From: Batkoa obscura
Lineage: Eukaryota; Entomophthoromycota; Entomophthoromycetes; Entomophthorales; Batkoaceae
Assembly: GCA_030770535.1 (NCBI GenBank)
Contig: JASVEC010000040.1
Location: 1 to 64,000, forward strand
Direction of reading: 5' to 3'
Length of the DNA: 64,000 nucleotides
A model generated the notes under the pieces. It was not told where the DNA came from, ran no database searches, and saw only the letters and a list, made by a program, of their open reading frames with translations. Below are positions 59,680 to 64,000 of the stretch, piece by piece. The position numbers and the translations under genes are program-made. Each line of letters opens with the position of its first letter. Position 1 is the first letter of the stretch.

Positions 59680-61347
59680 ATTATAAAGAAGAAAAAACAC
59701 TACACATTTTATACTAAATATTAAAAATAGAGATAATTAATTACTGTATTATGGTATTTGTCATTGAATTATATTTTACTTGTAAAACTAAATGTAAAAT
59801 TGAATATATATGTAAATAATTACAATATAATGTTCATAAATTCATTTAGTATTTAAAATCTAAGGTTACGAGTTTGATGCTATAGACCAAACTCTTGATG
59901 ATATAGTTATTAATATTTCATTATATTATATATATAATAACGTTAACTTTAATATAATTTGGAAGTTGACCTAAATGAATAACATTAAATTCATGTCGTT
60001 TATAAAGATTAATAGCAGGCACTAATTCTATATTTATCAAAAGTAAAATAATTTTAAATCCTTTATCTTTAACCTATTTTACTAAGAAATTCATCAGTAT
60101 CTTTGATAAACCAAATCTAAAATGTTTTTATATAATAATTGATTTTATTAATTGATCTTTATCTTTATGTATCATTAATGTAATAATATTGATGTATTTT
60201 TCTTTATCTAATAAAAAAATATCTTGTTTCTTTTATTGATTATATATTCTGGATGATCAAGGTGAATTGAAATTGAAAACAGTGAAGGATCAACAGGCTG
60301 GTGTAAAGTTTATTGGTAAACAGTATTAATCTAAATTCACTAGAATTCACTAGGTTTGATATTTATCTATATTATCACAGTCGAGCTTTTGTTATCAAAA
60401 CTTCTCGTTAAATAAAATATCACTTTGTAAAAGGTTTATGATGATTGGACGCGAAGACAGTACCTACAGCTCCGTAAAGTATAAAGTTTTCAAGGTTGAA
60501 TAGAAGCAACAAAGTGTACTATTAAAAACATTAGAAATGTACATGTTTTTTTTTTCATATTATTTAAAGAAGGACTAATGCAAGTCGAGTATTTTTAAAA
60601 TTCAAAAACTGTGGGACTTTGTGTTCTATTAATTTAGAATAATAGGGTTATTGTTAGTCAATTAAGGGGATATGTGGTAGAAAAATGAACGAAATTTATA
60701 AAAGCGGATGAATGAGTCCACAATGAAGTGATTGGAACTAACCACAAAGGAGGGGGGATCAGGGAGCGAGTTATTTTATTTTTGTTATGTGCAAAGCGAG
60801 CTAATGAGAATCTAGTTCAGAGAAGATTAGATTCAGAAAACCTTGATAGGGCTCAGTTGGTAACAGTTGAAGTAGAATGAAACATCAGTTTGATGTGAGA
60901 TGATGAGATGAATAGGAGAAAAATCAGATATCTTTTAATTAATCTATTTTTACAACTTTTCTATCAGCAATGACATTTTGGCACCTATCATTGAGCTTTA
61001 ATACTATTACATAGAATTTTGGTAACTTTTAAAAAACTTCTTTTAAAATTATAAATTAATTTAAATAATCCTTTATAAATAAAACTAATATTATTTTAAA
61101 AAATCATTTAATAAATGAAAATTATACTATAAAAATGCTGTAAAAACGTCACTCTATTGATAAGTTATTTTACAAAATGATAAAATTGCAACTTCTACTA
61201 CAAAAATTACAGCCAATAATAACTTTTTTAAAACTTAATTTGGCGTCCAAATTGAATAAGCCACCAATAAAAAAGAGTTAATGAAGAAGTCCAAGAATGC
61301 CAAATCTCAAAAAATCCAATTTAAATTTTCTAAGTTTCCAATAAAAA
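59680..61347. other. Intergenic region with GNAT relic and G-rich patch
   Basis: Holds the decayed GNAT copy (59945-60265) and a patch at about 60680-60915 visibly richer in G than its surroundings. No other gene seen. Confidence 0.4.
59945..60265 (-). pseudogene. Decayed second copy of the GNAT gene
   Basis: Base-level similarity to 55083-55440 is plain over most of the stretch: CCTAAATGAATAACATT beside CCCCAAATGAATAGTTT, TATAAAGATTAATAGCAGGC beside TATAAAGGGTAATAGCAGGC, and ATTCTGGATGATCAAG beside CTTCTGGATGATCAAG. Several stops and length changes break the frame. It lacks the first 30 or so codons. A tandem or short-range duplication followed by loss is the simplest reading. Confidence 0.8.
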
Positions 61348-61971
61348 ATGTCACAAACCTTAAGACCTTACCTTGCAGCCGTTCGATCCACGCTTACAGC
61401 TTCTTTATGTTTAGAAAATTTTCCATCTCAAGAAGTTGAAAAACATAATAAACCAGAAGTCGAATCAGGGTAATTAAAGGTTTAATCTAATATAAAAAAT
61501 AAAACATTAAAATTTCCAATCTAGTAAAACTACCGAAGTATTATTAAATCCGGTGCATATAAGTAGAAATGAAAATGAAAGGGTCTTGATAGAACCATCA
61601 ATCAATTCAGTTAGAATATCTATTAAAATTAAACAAGCGGATGAGATTGAAAAGATATTATGTCATAATTTTACAAGATTTTTAATGATGAGAGCTGAAA
61701 ACTTTTTTATTTTAAGACGTAAACCAATTGAGGTAAATTTAATTTAAAAATAATATTTTATAAAGTTATTTAATTTATCTAGGGTTATGATATTAGCTTT
61801 TTAATTACTAATTTTCATACTGAAAGAATGTTAAAGCATAAATTAGTAGACTTTGTTATTGAGTTTATGGAAGGTATCGATAAGGAGATTTCTGAAATGA
61901 AATTATCACTTAATGCTAGAGCTCGTGTTGTTGCTCACTCCTTTTTAGCTCAAGTAATTGTTCTTTATTAG
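61348..61971 (+). CDS. ARC19: Arp2/3 complex subunit 4
   Basis: ARPC4 forms, with ARPC2, the core of the Arp2/3 complex that nucleates branched actin for endocytosis and patch movement. Three exons (61348-61469, 61525-61732, 61783-61971) give 172 residues (family about 168). Nearly every family block is present: [113 protein letters not shown] and [14 protein letters not shown]. The last six codons after FLAQ could instead be an intron (GTAATT) joining a small further exon near 62031; the end is therefore uncertain by a few residues. Confidence 0.95.
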
Positions 61972-62634
61972 TTTTATTATTTGTTATTAATATAAAAATT
62001 AGTTTGTTTAATCTTTAATTTATGACTAGTTGAAGGTTATTTTGAATAAAAATTTACCAATTTTTAATTTATGTATTTAAGTGTTTGGTTGTCACTTTGT
62101 TTATCTTACAATTTGCAAATAGTGTTATAAAAGGTGTATTTATATCAATCAAATAAATTAATGGAGTAAAACAAATCGAAAATTTGAGTTAAAAGTAATA
62201 AATGTATTAAGAGTATGAATTTTATTTCCTTTTACTTATTTAATCTTTGAATATATAATTAAATACATTTTAATATATTGTATTATTCTATTAGAATTTT
62301 TATCTTAGAACAAAAAGTAAACTAACTCTAATAGGCTAAAACGGAGTTAAACCAATAAAACCATAACAAAGTAAGCCAATAAAATTATACAACGGTAACA
62401 GAACAAGGTGGCTTGAAAACATGTAAACTATTAAAAAAAGAGTTAAGAGTTAAGAACCAATTAAAGTTCAAGTTCTACATTACCACTATAATTAATATTA
62501 AAAAATAGCTCCATTATAAAAACTTTAAACTAGTTTTAACAACTTTTTATAATTTTTTATCTTTATAAAAAAAATTGACTTATTTTTATCATTTATCTAA
62601 ATTCAATTATTTTAATATTTAAAATTGATTAATT
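61972..62634. other. Intergenic region
   Basis: AT-rich spacer that ends at the Rab6 start. It may contain a small last exon of the ARPC4 gene near 62031. Nothing else seen. Confidence 0.4.
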
Positions 62635-63565
<931 letters not shown>

Positions 63566-63938
63566 ATTGTGAATATGAGATCTTAAAATGTGCATATTAA
63601 TATTCAACTTTAATAAGAAAGAGTTTACCTAGAAATTTTATTTTGAAATTGAATTAAAAGGTGAAAAAAAGAATTAAATTTTATTAGAATAATAATTATA
63701 GTTTATCAATTTCTATTAATATTATTTTATTTATTTTTGATATGTTATTATTAGTACTGATATTAACATATACTTTTTTGCTATATATAAGTTTTTAGCT
63801 TAATTTAAAGGTTTAAGAATAAAAAATAATTTGCTTATTTAAAACAAAAATTGGATGAAGTCACTTCTAGAAAATTCATTCAAAATAGTTTATAAATATA
63901 TAAACAAAAACTATTCAATATTATTTTTAACACAAAAA
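63566..63938. other. Intergenic region
   Basis: AT-rich 3' flank of Rab6 and upstream flank of the next start. No feature recognised. Confidence 0.35.
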
Positions 63939-64000
63939 ATGAGAACTTTATTAACTAAACAAAACAAACTTATAACACAAAGTATCAATAAAAAGAAACC
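63939..64000 (+). CDS. Possible start of a further gene, cut by the window end
   Basis: An ATG in an A-rich context (CACAAAAAATGAG) opens a frame to the window end: MRTLLTKQNKLITQSINKKK. The basic, hydroxylated start is like a mitochondrial leader. Too short to identify. Confidence 0.3.
   Translation, partial: MRTLLTKQNKLITQSINKKK

Noticed and set aside
60890-60935. A box C/D snoRNA
   Set aside because: A C-box-like ATGATGA is present, but no D box or terminal stem was found at a fitting distance.

Overview
The window is nuclear DNA of an AT-rich fungus. Genes are split by many short GT..AG introns, mostly 40-60 bp and often with a CTAAC/CTAAT-like branch site. Stop codons are standard. The gene set is fungal: Sec66, an Rrn6-like Pol I factor, Scs7, Sft2, a fungal bZIP factor and TRP2. 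A secreted tyrosinase, a secreted copper-oxygenase-like protein and F-box/LRR proteins suggest an early-diverging lineage such as Entomophthoromycotina (Conidiobolus and kin). That placement is inference, not proof.

Layout. 0-7.8 kb is accessory: a tyrosinase with one frame break, a secreted LPMO-like protein, a decayed gene with PHD, SRA and RING pieces (UHRF/VIM type), and an F-box/LRR gene with one frame break. 7.9-14.5 kb holds the spliceosomal helicase Aquarius (+) facing a stomatin-like mitochondrial protein (-). 15-30 kb holds an LRR relic, a small basic protein, a 149-residue helical protein, an Rrn6-like protein, POP7, and a striking decayed Trp/Gln-rich repeat gene. At 30-31 kb is the sphingolipid fatty acid 2-hydroxylase. 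31-36 kb is gene-poor, with a tRNA-Gly and four short inverted-repeat elements. 36-39 kb has a CoA-type Nudix hydrolase and bystin. 40.6-41.6 kb has a bZIP factor. 44.5-51 kb has V-ATPase subunit B, anthranilate synthase I and the methylcrotonyl-CoA carboxylase beta chain. 52-55.5 kb has Sec66, Sft2, an acylpyruvase-like hydrolase and a GNAT acetyltransferase. 55.5-61 kb is accessory again: a gag/protease-like fossil ORF and a decayed second GNAT copy. 61-64 kb has ARPC4, Rab6/Ypt6 and the start of one more gene.

The housekeeping genes are not one pathway. They include ribosome supply (bystin, Rrn6-like, POP7), splicing (Aquarius), the secretory route (Sec66, Sft2, Rab6, V-ATPase), mitochondria (MCC beta, stomatin-like, FAHD1-like) and actin (ARPC4).

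The strongest unexpected signal is a family of about 105-bp elements with TGGGGATGT/ACATCCCCA ends at TA sites. At least 16 copies lie here, all in intergenic or relic DNA. Some are near-perfect hairpins in which one arm seems to have been copied onto the other. Second is the Trp/Gln repeat relic at about 26.7-29.1 kb, where nearly every stop sits where a Gln or Trp codon is expected, which points to C-to-T and G-to-A decay. Third is the UHRF/VIM-like relic, which hints at present or past reading of 5-methylcytosine.
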